The notes below the pieces were generated by a model that worked only from the letters and a program-made list of their open reading frames with translations, did not search any database and had not been told where the DNA came from. Below are positions 1-5,835 of a DNA stretch of 6,585 nt, in pieces. Source of the DNA: Streptosporangiaceae bacterium. Lineage in GTDB: Bacteria > Actinomycetota > Actinomycetes > Streptosporangiales > Streptosporangiaceae. Location: positions 1 to 6,585 of the forward strand of contig JASIGD010000137.1 in NCBI GenBank assembly GCA_030045295.1, written 5' to 3'. Each line of letters starts with the position of its first letter. The stretch's first letter is position 1. The translations under genes and the position numbers were made by a program.

Positions 1-363
1 GAACTCGAGGCCTACGCGGACCGGATGATCGACTGCTACAACGAGCTCGCGCCGAACTTCAAGGCCTCGATCCTGCACCGCGACATCGTCGGCCCGTACC
101 AGATGGAGCACGACTACGGCCTGATCGGCGGCAACATCTTCCACGGCGAGCTGTCGCTGGAGCAGCTGTTCCACATGCGGCCCGCGCCCGGCTTCGCCGA
201 CTACCGCACCCCGGTCGAGGGCCTGTACTACGGCAGCTCGGCCACGCACGCGGGCGGCGGGGTGTGCGGCATCCCCGGGTGGCAGGCGGCGCGCGCCGCC
301 ATCGCGGACCGCAAGGCCGCCCGCCGCGGCGCTCAGGTCCGCCGGATCATCCGGCGGTCATGA
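1..363 (+). CDS. C-terminal part of a phytoene-desaturase-like FAD/NAD(P)-dependent oxidoreductase (5' end outside window)
   Basis: The reading frame is open from base 1 to the TGA at 361-363, giving 120 residues. No start is implied inside the window; the first internal ATG is at 25 but the frame continues upstream. The segment GLYYGSSATHAGGG (about residues 76-89), followed by VCGIPGWQAA, matches the C-terminal FAD-contacting motif of the phytoene dehydrogenase/PYROXD2-like amine-oxidase-fold flavoproteins, usually GLYxxGxxTHPGGGVxGxPGxNAA. The usual Pro after His is Ala here. The protein ends in a basic tail, RRIIRRS. Members of this family are flavin-dependent dehydrogenases or desaturases, but the substrate cannot be read from this fragment and carotenoid chemistry should not be assumed. 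The stop codon overlaps the ATG of the CoA ligase (ATGA at 360-363), so the two are almost certainly co-transcribed. The N-terminal Rossmann motif lies off the window. Family call is firm, function is not. Confidence 0.85.
   Translation, partial: ELEAYADRMIDCYNELAPNFKASILHRDIVGPYQMEHDYGLIGGNIFHGELSLEQLFHMRPAPGFADYRTPVEGLYYGSSATHAGGGVCGIPGWQAARAAIADRKAARRGAQVRRIIRRS
339..357. repeat. 19-bp perfect palindrome at the oxidoreductase/ligase junction
   Basis: Nine-base arms CCGCCGGAT (339-347) and ATCCGGCGG (349-357) flank a single C, ending two bases before the ligase ATG. In mRNA this would give a seven-pair all-GC stem with an AUCAU loop. It lies wholly in the codons for RRIIRR of the upstream protein. 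The inverted repeat is seen directly. A role in translational coupling (melting by the upstream ribosome) or as a DNA operator is inference. Confidence 0.6.
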
Positions 364-2600
364 CCACCAACCAGGATTCTGAACGCTCAGTCTCGCCCGC
401 GGCTGGCTCCGCGCCGGCCGGCCGGGTCCCGGCCCAATACGCCGGCCCCGCAACCGGGCAACGCCCCCGCGGCGGGTCGCCCCTGGCGGCCATGCTCGAG
501 GCCCGCAGCGTCGCCCTGGTCGGCGCGTCGCCCCGGCCGGGCACGTTCGGGCAGCGGATGGTCGACGAGGTGACCCGGAGCCCGGCCGGGCCCGAGGTGT
601 ACCTGGTCAACCCCAGGTACACCGAGATCGGCGGGCGGCGGTGCCTGCCCTCGCTGGCCGGCCTGCCCGGCCCGGTCGACCTCGTCCTGCTGGCGGTGCC
701 CGACGCGGCGCTGGAGCAGCAGCTCACCCTGGCCGCCGGGCGCGGCGACCGCTCCGCCGTCATCTTCGGCAACGCCCACCAGGACCCGGCCGCCGCACCC
801 GGCCTGCCCGGGGCACCCGTCCGGTCACCCGGTTCGTTGCGGGAGCGGCTGGCGGCGGTGGCCCGGTCGGCCGGCATGCAGCTGTGCGGCGCCGGCTGCA
901 TGGGCTTCGTGAACGTGGCCCGCGGGCTGCGGGCGATCGGCTACACCGAGCCGGACCCGCTGCCGGCCGGCCCGGTCGCGCTGGTCACCCACTCCGGGTC
1001 GGTGTTCTCCGCCATGCTGCGCGCCCGCCGCGCGATCGGCTACACGCTGGCGGTCTCGTCCGGCCAGGAGCTGGTCACCACCGCCGCCTCCTACCTGGAC
1101 TACGCGCTCGGGCTGCCGGAGACGAAGGTCCTCGCCCTGGTGCTCGAAGCGATCAGGGAGCCGGACCGGCTTCGCCCGGTGCTGGCCCGCGCCGCCGGAC
1201 GCGACATACCGGTGATCCTGCTCACCGTGGGCCGCTCGGCCGACGGCCGGATGATGGTGAACGCCCACTCCGGCGCGCTGGCCGCCGACGACGGCGGCTG
1301 GGAGGCGCTGGCCCGGGCCTACGGGGTGCACCGGGTCGGCGACCTGGCCGAGCTAACGGACGCGGTCGAGCTGTTCGCGATCGGCCGCCGTGCCGCGCCC
1401 GGGCCCGGGCGCGGCACGGGCATCGCGACCGTGCACGACTCGGGGCTGGAACGTGCCCACGCGGCGGACCTGGCCGAGGAGGTCGGCGTGCGGTTCGCCG
1501 CCATCGGCGAGGCCACCAAGGCCCGGCTGGCCGGGATCCTCGATCCGGGCCTGGTCCCGGCCAACCCGCTCGACGTGTGGGGCACCGGGGCCGCGACCAG
1601 GGAACTGTTCGCCCGGTCGCTGATCACCCTGGCCGAGGACCCCGCGGTGTCCGCGGCGGCCCTGGCCGTCGACCTGGTCCGCGAGCTCGACGGGGACGAC
1701 TCCTACCCGCTCGCCGTGCTCGACGCGGCGGCCCGGACCACCAAGCCGCTGGTCGTCATGGGCAACCTGGCCAGCGCCATGGACCCGGAGCTGGCGGGCC
1801 GGCTGCGTGAGCACGGCGTGCCGGTGCTCGAGGGCCTGCGGTCCGGCCTGCTCGCCCTGCGGCACCTGCTCGACCACGCCTCGCCCCCGCTGCCGCCGCC
1901 GGCGCCCGGACCGCCCCCTAACCCAGCCCGCCAGCGGCGGTGGGCCGGGCTGCTGGCCGGGGGCACCCTGAGCGCCGCGGTCCTGTTCGACCTGCTGCGC
2001 GACTACGGCATCCCCGCGGTACGCGCCCGCCCGGCCCGTACCCGCGCCGCGGCGCTCGCGGCCGCGGCCGAGATCGGTTACCCGGTCGTGGTCAAGACCG
2101 ATGAGCCGCGGATCGCGCACAAGTCGGACGTCGGGGGAGTGCGGCTCGGGCTGGCCGACCCCGCCGCGGTCGGCGCCGCCTACGACGACCTGGCCGCCCG
2201 CCTCGGCCCCCGCGTGCTCGTGTCCGAGACCGCTCCGCCAGGCACCGAGCTGGCCCTCGGCCTGGTGCGCGATCCCGCTCTTGGACCGCTCCTGGTCATC
2301 GGTGCCGGCGGCGTCCTGATTGAGATTTTTTCCGAACGGGCCGTGGTGCTCCCTCCCATCACTCGCTCGAGCGCACAGGCCGTACTGGGCCGTCTCCGCC
2401 TGGCCGCCGTGCTGGCCGGGACCCGCGGCCAGCCCCCCGCCGACCTCGGCGCGATCGCCGACGCCGTCACCGGGCTGTCGGAGCTGGCCTGCGAACTCGG
2501 CGACGTCCTGACCGCCCTGGACATCAACCCGCTGATCTGCGGCCCGTCCGGCGCGGTGGCCGCCGACGTCCTGGTCGTAACCGACCCGCAGGACCGTTAG
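360..2600 (+). CDS. NDP-forming acyl-CoA synthetase (acetate--CoA ligase family), CoA-binding + succinyl-CoA-ligase-like + ATP-grasp domains
   Basis: A 746-residue single-chain ADP/NDP-forming acyl-CoA synthetase, a cytosolic enzyme class joining a carboxylate and CoA at the cost of an NTP through a phosphohistidine. Residues 1-44 are a Pro/Gly/Ser-rich, probably disordered leader. The CoA-binding Rossmann domain starts at about 45 (VALVGASPRPGTFG, 51-64). The first ligase-CoA domain carries VTHSGS (209-214), SSGQE (233-237) and the likely catalytic His303 in NAHSGALA. The second includes DSG (360-362) and NPLDVWGTG (402-410). A Pro-rich linker leads to the ATP-grasp domain from about 535, with VVVKT (576-580), HKSDVGGV (587-594), GAGGVLIE (648-655), GTRG (687-690) and DINPL (721-725). 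The ATG at 360 overlaps the upstream stop, and no convincing Shine-Dalgarno precedes it, which suggests reinitiation. ATG 492 (residue 45) is an alternative start right at the conserved domain. Length is slightly above the usual ~700. The acyl substrate is not predictable. Confidence 0.93.
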   Translation: MTTNQDSERSVSPAAGSAPAGRVPAQYAGPATGQRPRGGSPLAAMLEARSVALVGASPRPGTFGQRMVDEVTRSPAGPEVYLVNPRYTEIGGRRCLPSLAGLPGPVDLVLLAVPDAALEQQLTLAAGRGDRSAVIFGNAHQDPAAAPGLPGAPVRSPGSLRERLAAVARSAGMQLCGAGCMGFVNVARGLRAIGYTEPDPLPAGPVALVTHSGSVFSAMLRARRAIGYTLAVSSGQELVTTAASYLDYALGLPETKVLALVLEAIREPDRLRPVLARAAGRDIPVILLTVGRSADGRMMVNAHSGALAADDGGWEALARAYGVHRVGDLAELTDAVELFAIGRRAAPGPGRGTGIATVHDSGLERAHAADLAEEVGVRFAAIGEATKARLAGILDPGLVPANPLDVWGTGAATRELFARSLITLAEDPAVSAAALAVDLVRELDGDDSYPLAVLDAAARTTKPLVVMGNLASAMDPELAGRLREHGVPVLEGLRSGLLALRHLLDHASPPLPPPAPGPPPNPARQRRWAGLLAGGTLSAAVLFDLLRDYGIPAVRARPARTRAAALAAAAEIGYPVVVKTDEPRIAHKSDVGGVRLGLADPAAVGAAYDDLAARLGPRVLVSETAPPGTELALGLVRDPALGPLLVIGAGGVLIEIFSERAVVLPPITRSSAQAVLGRLRLAAVLAGTRGQPPADLGAIADAVTGLSELACELGDVLTALDINPLICGPSGAVAADVLVVTDPQDR
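596..623. repeat. Inverted repeat, 11-bp arms with 6-nt loop, inside the ligase CDS
   Basis: The arms GGTGTACCTGG (596-606) and CCAGGTACACC (613-623) are perfectly complementary around the loop TCAACC. They encode the conserved CoA-binding strand VYLVNPRYT, so the repeat may be a by-product of coding. With so high a GC content an arm of this length with a short loop can occur by chance. No function is assigned. Confidence 0.5.
1388..1419. repeat. Perfect 32-bp palindrome (16-bp arms, no spacer) inside the ligase CDS
   Basis: The left arm at 1388-1403 (CCGTGCCGCGCCCGGG) is the exact reverse complement of the right arm at 1404-1419, with no central spacer. It falls in codons 343-354 (reading RRAAPGPGRGTG), the linker between the two succinyl-CoA-ligase-like domains, where sequence constraint is low. 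It could extrude as a cruciform or form a strong mRNA hairpin. The palindrome is seen directly; any regulatory or mobile-repeat role is inference. Confidence 0.9.
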
Positions 2601-2611
2601 GGCTGGCGCAG

Positions 2612-2639
2612 AGACCGCCCGGGCGCTTGCGGTCTTTGT
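2612..2639 (+). terminator. Probable intrinsic terminator after the ligase gene
   Basis: Beginning 11 bases after the ligase stop, AGACCGC (2612-2618) pairs perfectly with GCGGTCT (2629-2635) around a 10-nt loop, and the stem is followed by a short T-rich tract (TCTTTGT, 2633-2639). The U tract is short, as is common in high-GC Actinobacteria. It would separate the oxidoreductase/ligase transcript from the regulator. Confidence 0.5.
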
Positions 2640-2654
2640 CGCCTACGCTATGAG
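2627..2654 (+). promoter_or_regulatory. Weak candidate promoter for the upstream ORF and regulator
   Basis: TTGCGG (2627-2632) and TATGAG (2649-2654) are separated by 16 bases and resemble a housekeeping -35/-10 pair. The -10 lacks the last T. A start near 2661 would leave a short leader before the Shine-Dalgarno at 2668. The -35 overlaps the right arm of the terminator stem. TACGCT at 2644-2649 fits the looser TANNNT -10 form but has no good -35. Tentative. Confidence 0.25.
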
Positions 2655-2667
2655 GTAGCGAGGTGCC

Positions 2668-2675
2668 GGGGAGGA
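2668..2675 (+). promoter_or_regulatory. Strong ribosome binding site of the upstream ORF
   Basis: GGGGAGGA lies six bases before the GTG at 2682. The same octamer precedes the cupin ATG at the other end of the window, so it looks like a genuine strong site in this genome. No ATG suits this spacing, which supports the GTG as a start. The large regulator's own ATG at 2777 has only a run of G residues (2765-2770) in front of it. Confidence 0.55.
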
Positions 2676-2681
2676 CAGGTC

Positions 2682-2780
2682 GTGGGCGCAGGTATCGCTG
2701 ACGGGCCGGCCGACCGGTATGGTCCGGTCCGGGACTGGGCGATCGCCTGGCCGGTGATCGGCGCGGGGGGTGCGGGATGA
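2682..2780 (+). CDS. Small upstream ORF (32 codons), translationally coupled to the cyclase/LuxR regulator
   Basis: A GTG start at 2682 opens a 32-codon frame starting (M)GAGIADGPADRYGP and ending DWAIAWPVIGAGGAG, stopping at TGA 2778-2780. That stop overlaps the ATG of the regulator in an ATGA arrangement. The start has a near-ideal Shine-Dalgarno (GGGGAGGA, 2668-2675). I do not recognise the peptide. It has three charged Asp/Arg pairs in the first 19 residues and a hydrophobic, Trp-containing C-terminal half, too short for a confident membrane segment. The regulator's own start has only a weak G-rich site, so translation of this ORF may deliver ribosomes to it. It could be a leader peptide controlling the regulator, or simply a non-conserved leader frame. 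An error shifting the true start is unlikely, because the regulator's N-terminus at ATG 2777 already matches its family. Confidence 0.4.
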   Translation: MGAGIADGPADRYGPVRDWAIAWPVIGAGGAG

Positions 2781-5746
2781 CCGTGCTGCCGGGCGGGGCG
2801 GTCACCTTCCTGTTCAGCGACATTGAGGGGTCGACGCGGCTGGTCAAGGCGCTGCGGGAGCGGTATCCGCAGGTGCTGGCCGAGCACCGGCAGCTGGTCC
2901 GCGCGGCGGTGGCCGCGCACGGCGGGCATGAGGTCGACACCCAGGGGGATGCGTTCTTCGTCGCGTTCGGCGAGGCGAAGCAGGCGGTGCTGTGCGCGCT
3001 GGCGGTCCAGCAGACCCTTGCCGCCCAGGAATGGCCCGATGGCGCGCAGGTACGGGTGCGGATCGGCATTCACACCGGGCAGGCAACCCCGGCCGGGGGC
3101 GGGTACACCGGCCTGGCGGTGCACCGGGCGGCGCGGATCTGCGCCGCCGCCCGCGGCGGCCAGGTGCTCATCTCGCAGGCGACCCAGACCCTGGTGGAGG
3201 ATGAGGAGGAGGAGCTGGGGTTCACGCTGGTGGACGTGGGCGAGCACCGGCTGAAGGACCTGGACCGGGCCGTCCGCCTGTTCGAGCTGGCCGCCGCCGG
3301 GCTTGATCCCGGGGCCGCGCCGGTCGGCCGGATATTGGCGGGCAGCCTCGCGGTCGGTGGCGTGCATGGCTTCCCGGCCGCGCTGACCAGCTTCGTGGGC
3401 CGGGCCGGGGCAATGGGCGAGGTGGCCGGGCTGCTGGATCATTGCCGGCTGGTCACGGTGACCGGGCCGGGCGGGGTCGGGAAGACCCGGCTGGCCGGCG
3501 AGGTGGCCCGCCGGGTGGTCGGCGAGTTCGCCGACGGGGCGTGGCTGGCGGAGCTGGCGACGGTGCAGGATCCGGCGCTGGTGCCTGCGACGGTATCGGC
3601 GGTGCTGGGCGTGCCCCAAAGGAGCGGCGTGCCTGTGCTCCAGTCGCTGGCCGTGGTCATGGCCCGCCAGCAGCTCCTGCTCGTGCTGGACAACTGCGAG
3701 CATGTGCTCGGGGCTACGGCGGAGCTGTGCGCGGCGCTGCTGCCCGCCGCAGATGACGTGCGGATCCTGGCGACCAGCCGGGAGCCGATCGGGGTGGCCG
3801 GGGAGGCCCGGTACCGGCTGCCGCCGTTGACCCTGCCCGCCCCGGACGATGGGGCGCGGGGCGGCCGGTCGGAGGCGGTGGCCCTGTTCGCCGAACGGGC
3901 CCGCCGGGCCGACCCGCATTTCACCGCGACGGGTCCGGCCCTGCCGCTGGTGGCGCGGCTGGTGGAGCGGCTGGATGGGATGCCGCTAGCGATCGAGCTG
4001 GCCGCCGCGCGGGTCGAGTCGCTGGGCGTGGCGCAGTTGCTGGACCGGCTCGATGACAGGCTCGCGCTGCTGGCGGGCGGGAACCGGCTGGCGGCGCCGC
4101 GCCAGCGGTCGCTGGCGGCGACCGTGGAGTGGAGTTACCAGCTGCTGGCCGAGCAGGAGCAGCAGGTCTTCCGGCGGCTGTCGGTGTTCCCCGGCCCGTT
4201 CGCGCTGGAAGGCGCCGAAGCGGTCGCCGGAGCCGCCGCCGGGCCCGCGGTACTGCACCTGGTGGACTGCTCGCTGCTCACGCCGCCCCGCCCCGGGCCG
4301 GACGGCCGGGCCCGCTACCTGATGCTGGAGACGCTGCGCGCCTACGGGCTGGCCCGGCTCGCCGAGGCCGGCGAGCAGCAGGCCGCCGCGGCCGGCCTGG
4401 CCAGCTACGCACTGCGGGTGGCCGAGCAGGCCGCGGCGGGCCTGGAGACCAGCGCGGGTGAGCTGACCGCCATCCGATGGCTGGATGCCGAGGACGCGAC
4501 CGTGCACCAGGGTCTGGCCTGGGCTCTGGATCATGATCCGGCTGCGGCGCTGCGTATCGCGGTCGCCCTGGCCAGCTGGTGGCGGCTGCGGGGCCGTTCG
4601 GTGGCCGGGTACGCGCTGCTGCACGCCGCCACCGCGCACGCCGCCAGGGATGATCACATATGGGTCACCGCGCAGCGGTTGCTCGGCCAGGCCGCATTCG
4701 TCACCGGTGACCTGGCCGTCGCGCTGGATCACTTCACCGCGGCCCGCGACTCCGCGGCCGGGAAACCCTCGCTGGCCCTGGTGTGGGGGCTGACCGGCCG
4801 GTCGGTTGTGCTGGAGAACCTGGGCCGCATTCCCGAGGCGATTCAGGACGCCCGCCGCGCCGTCGTCCTGGCCCGGCAGATCGGCTACCCGGCCGGCGAG
4901 GCACTGGCGCTGAAGGATCTCAGTCTCGCCGCGTATCACGCCGGCGACTTGGACAGCGCCCTGGAAGCCGCCCACCAAGGCCAGGGGATTGACCCGGCCA
5001 CGATCCCGGGCTGGGTTGCCCGGTGGTGCAGCGGTTTCCTGACCGTTGTCCTGATCAACGCCGGCGACCTGACGTCCGCCCGGCGTACTTGCACGGACGG
5101 GCTGGCCGCGGCGCGACAGGTAGGTGATCTGCAGACGCAGGCCTTGTGCACGGTGCTGATGGCCGATCTCGACCGGCAGGCGGGCCGGATGGCCGAGGCC
5201 GGGACGCACCTTCGCGAAGCGGTCGGGATCGCGTCGCGGATCGGCAACCGGCTGCGGCTGCTCGAGTGCCTGGATAGTGGCGGGCACCTGTGCGCGGCGA
5301 CCGGGCGCTGGGCCGATGCCGTCACGATGTGGGCGGCCCTCGCGGCGTGCCAGCGGCACGCCGGACAGCCCGATCTTCCCCAGGACGCACGGCGGCGCCA
5401 GCGGCCGTTGCGCAGCGCCAGCCAGGCGCTGGGACCCGCCCAGATGCGGGCCGCCGAAAACCGCGGCGCAGCCATGACCCTTCAGACGGCCGCCGAGCTC
5501 GCCACCATGCTCACCGTCCCCGGCCCACGCTCCCCCCAGGCGCCGCCTGCCCTGGAACAGCTCAGCGTCCGGGAACGGGAACTGGTCAGCCTCGTCGCCC
5601 AGGGCCGTACGGACGCCCAGATCGCCGAGCAGCTGTCGCTGAGCGCACGCACCGTCCGCTCCCGCCTTGACCGCATCCGGGACAAGAGCGGCTGCCGGCG
5701 GCGCACCGACCTGACGCGTTTCGCCCTGCAGGCAGGCCTGGTCTAA
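2777..5746 (+). CDS. Multidomain regulator: class III adenylate/guanylate cyclase domain + NB-ARC/STAND ATPase + TPR-like region + LuxR HTH
   Basis: This 989-residue protein has the architecture of the large actinobacterial cyclase-ATPase-LuxR regulators that include M. tuberculosis Rv0386, Rv1358 and Rv2488c. Residues 8-171 are a class III cyclase homology domain: FLFSDIEGST carries metal-ligand Asp15 and QGDAFF carries Asp58. Arg120 of the catalytic loop is kept, but ungapped alignment puts Asp54 at the substrate Lys position, Gly109 at the substrate Asp and His116 at the transition-state Asn. Residues 195-450 form a P-loop ATPase with Walker A GPGGVGKT (230-237), Walker B LLLVLDNCEH (300-309) and ATSREPIG. 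An alpha-helical TPR-like region follows (about 630-870). The GerE/LuxR helix-turn-helix is at 929-989 (LSVRERELVSLVAQG, TVRSRLDRIRDKSG). It is probably a cytosolic, ligand- and ATP-gated transcription regulator; the targets are unknown. ATG 2777 gives the family-typical N-terminus, and no ATG, GTG or TTG lies further upstream in frame. Cyclase activity is uncertain. Confidence 0.93.
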   Translation: MTVLPGGAVTFLFSDIEGSTRLVKALRERYPQVLAEHRQLVRAAVAAHGGHEVDTQGDAFFVAFGEAKQAVLCALAVQQTLAAQEWPDGAQVRVRIGIHTGQATPAGGGYTGLAVHRAARICAAARGGQVLISQATQTLVEDEEEELGFTLVDVGEHRLKDLDRAVRLFELAAAGLDPGAAPVGRILAGSLAVGGVHGFPAALTSFVGRAGAMGEVAGLLDHCRLVTVTGPGGVGKTRLAGEVARRVVGEFADGAWLAELATVQDPALVPATVSAVLGVPQRSGVPVLQSLAVVMARQQLLLVLDNCEHVLGATAELCAALLPAADDVRILATSREPIGVAGEARYRLPPLTLPAPDDGARGGRSEAVALFAERARRADPHFTATGPALPLVARLVERLDGMPLAIELAAARVESLGVAQLLDRLDDRLALLAGGNRLAAPRQRSLAATVEWSYQLLAEQEQQVFRRLSVFPGPFALEGAEAVAGAAAGPAVLHLVDCSLLTPPRPGPDGRARYLMLETLRAYGLARLAEAGEQQAAAAGLASYALRVAEQAAAGLETSAGELTAIRWLDAEDATVHQGLAWALDHDPAAALRIAVALASWWRLRGRSVAGYALLHAATAHAARDDHIWVTAQRLLGQAAFVTGDLAVALDHFTAARDSAAGKPSLALVWGLTGRSVVLENLGRIPEAIQDARRAVVLARQIGYPAGEALALKDLSLAAYHAGDLDSALEAAHQGQGIDPATIPGWVARWCSGFLTVVLINAGDLTSARRTCTDGLAAARQVGDLQTQALCTVLMADLDRQAGRMAEAGTHLREAVGIASRIGNRLRLLECLDSGGHLCAATGRWADAVTMWAALAACQRHAGQPDLPQDARRRQRPLRSASQALGPAQMRAAENRGAAMTLQTAAELATMLTVPGPRSPQAPPALEQLSVRERELVSLVAQGRTDAQIAEQLSLSARTVRSRLDRIRDKSGCRRRTDLTRFALQAGLV

Positions 5747-5788
5747 GGCTTCCTTGCCCCGGGGCTACCGCGACCCGCGTTCTCCCGA

Positions 5789-5794
5789 TAACGT
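5789..5794 (+). promoter_or_regulatory. Possible -10 element for the cupin gene
   Basis: TAACGT fits the actinobacterial TANNNT -10 form in the 89-bp gap between the regulator and the cupin gene. No TTG-like -35 lies 16-19 bases upstream, so this is weak evidence. A start near 5801 would place the 14-bp palindrome in the early transcribed region. Confidence 0.2.
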
Positions 5795-5803
5795 GGCGCC
5801 GAG

Positions 5804-5817
5804 GCGAACGAGTTCGC
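5804..5817. promoter_or_regulatory. 14-bp palindrome upstream of the cupin gene, candidate operator
   Basis: GCGAAC (5804-5809) and GTTCGC (5812-5817) are perfect inverted arms around GA, three bases before the Shine-Dalgarno of the cupin gene. The two-base gap is too small for an RNA hairpin loop using the whole stem, so a dimeric DNA-binding protein is the more natural reading. Which regulator binds is unknown. The adjacent LuxR-type protein is one candidate by position only. Confidence 0.4.
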
Positions 5818-5820
5818 ATC

Positions 5821-5828
5821 GGGGAGGA
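5821..5828 (+). promoter_or_regulatory. Ribosome binding site of the cupin gene
   Basis: GGGGAGGA lies seven bases before ATG 5836 and fixes the start. It is identical to the site in front of the small upstream ORF at 2682. Confidence 0.75.
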
Positions 5829-5835
5829 ACGGGCA

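Noticed and set aside
264..359. N-terminal extension of the ligase from ATG 264
   Set aside because: The added residues (Arg/Gly/His-rich) overlap the conserved C-terminal FAD motif region of the upstream gene and do not resemble the ligase family. The ATGA overlap at 360 is the better start.
933..1045. Direct repeat of a 14-mer (GCGATCGGCTACAC at 933-946 and 1032-1045), both encoding AIGYT
   Set aside because: The two copies sit in different structural elements of the ligase domain and do not extend further. It is best explained as codon and motif coincidence.
641..1810. Plus-strand open frame of 389 codons in another phase of the ligase gene
   Set aside because: Extremely Arg/Gly/Ala/Pro-rich, as expected from reading a high-GC gene out of frame; the ligase frame has all family motifs.
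2648..3919. Long minus-strand open frame (about 423 codons) opposite the regulator
   Set aside because: It is a shadow of the high-GC regulator gene. Its translation is rich in Arg/Gly/Pro/Gln/His with no recognisable domain, while the plus strand holds clear cyclase and P-loop motifs.
3986..5359. Long minus-strand open frame (about 457 codons) opposite the TPR/LuxR part
   Set aside because: Same reason: low-complexity composition, no motifs, and full overlap with well-supported coding sequence.
2777..5746. Regulator as an SARP/AfsR-type activator
   Set aside because: The N-terminus is a cyclase homology domain rather than an OmpR-type winged helix plus BTAD, and the DNA-binding domain is a C-terminal LuxR helix-turn-helix.
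5756..5765. GCCCCGGGGC after the regulator stop as an intrinsic terminator
   Set aside because: It is a 10-bp palindrome with no loop and no following T tract, and such short GC palindromes are expected by chance here.
5804..5817. SOS (LexA) box upstream of the cupin gene
   Set aside because: The arms contain GAAC and GTTC, but they are separated by two bases, not the four expected for Gram-positive LexA boxes.
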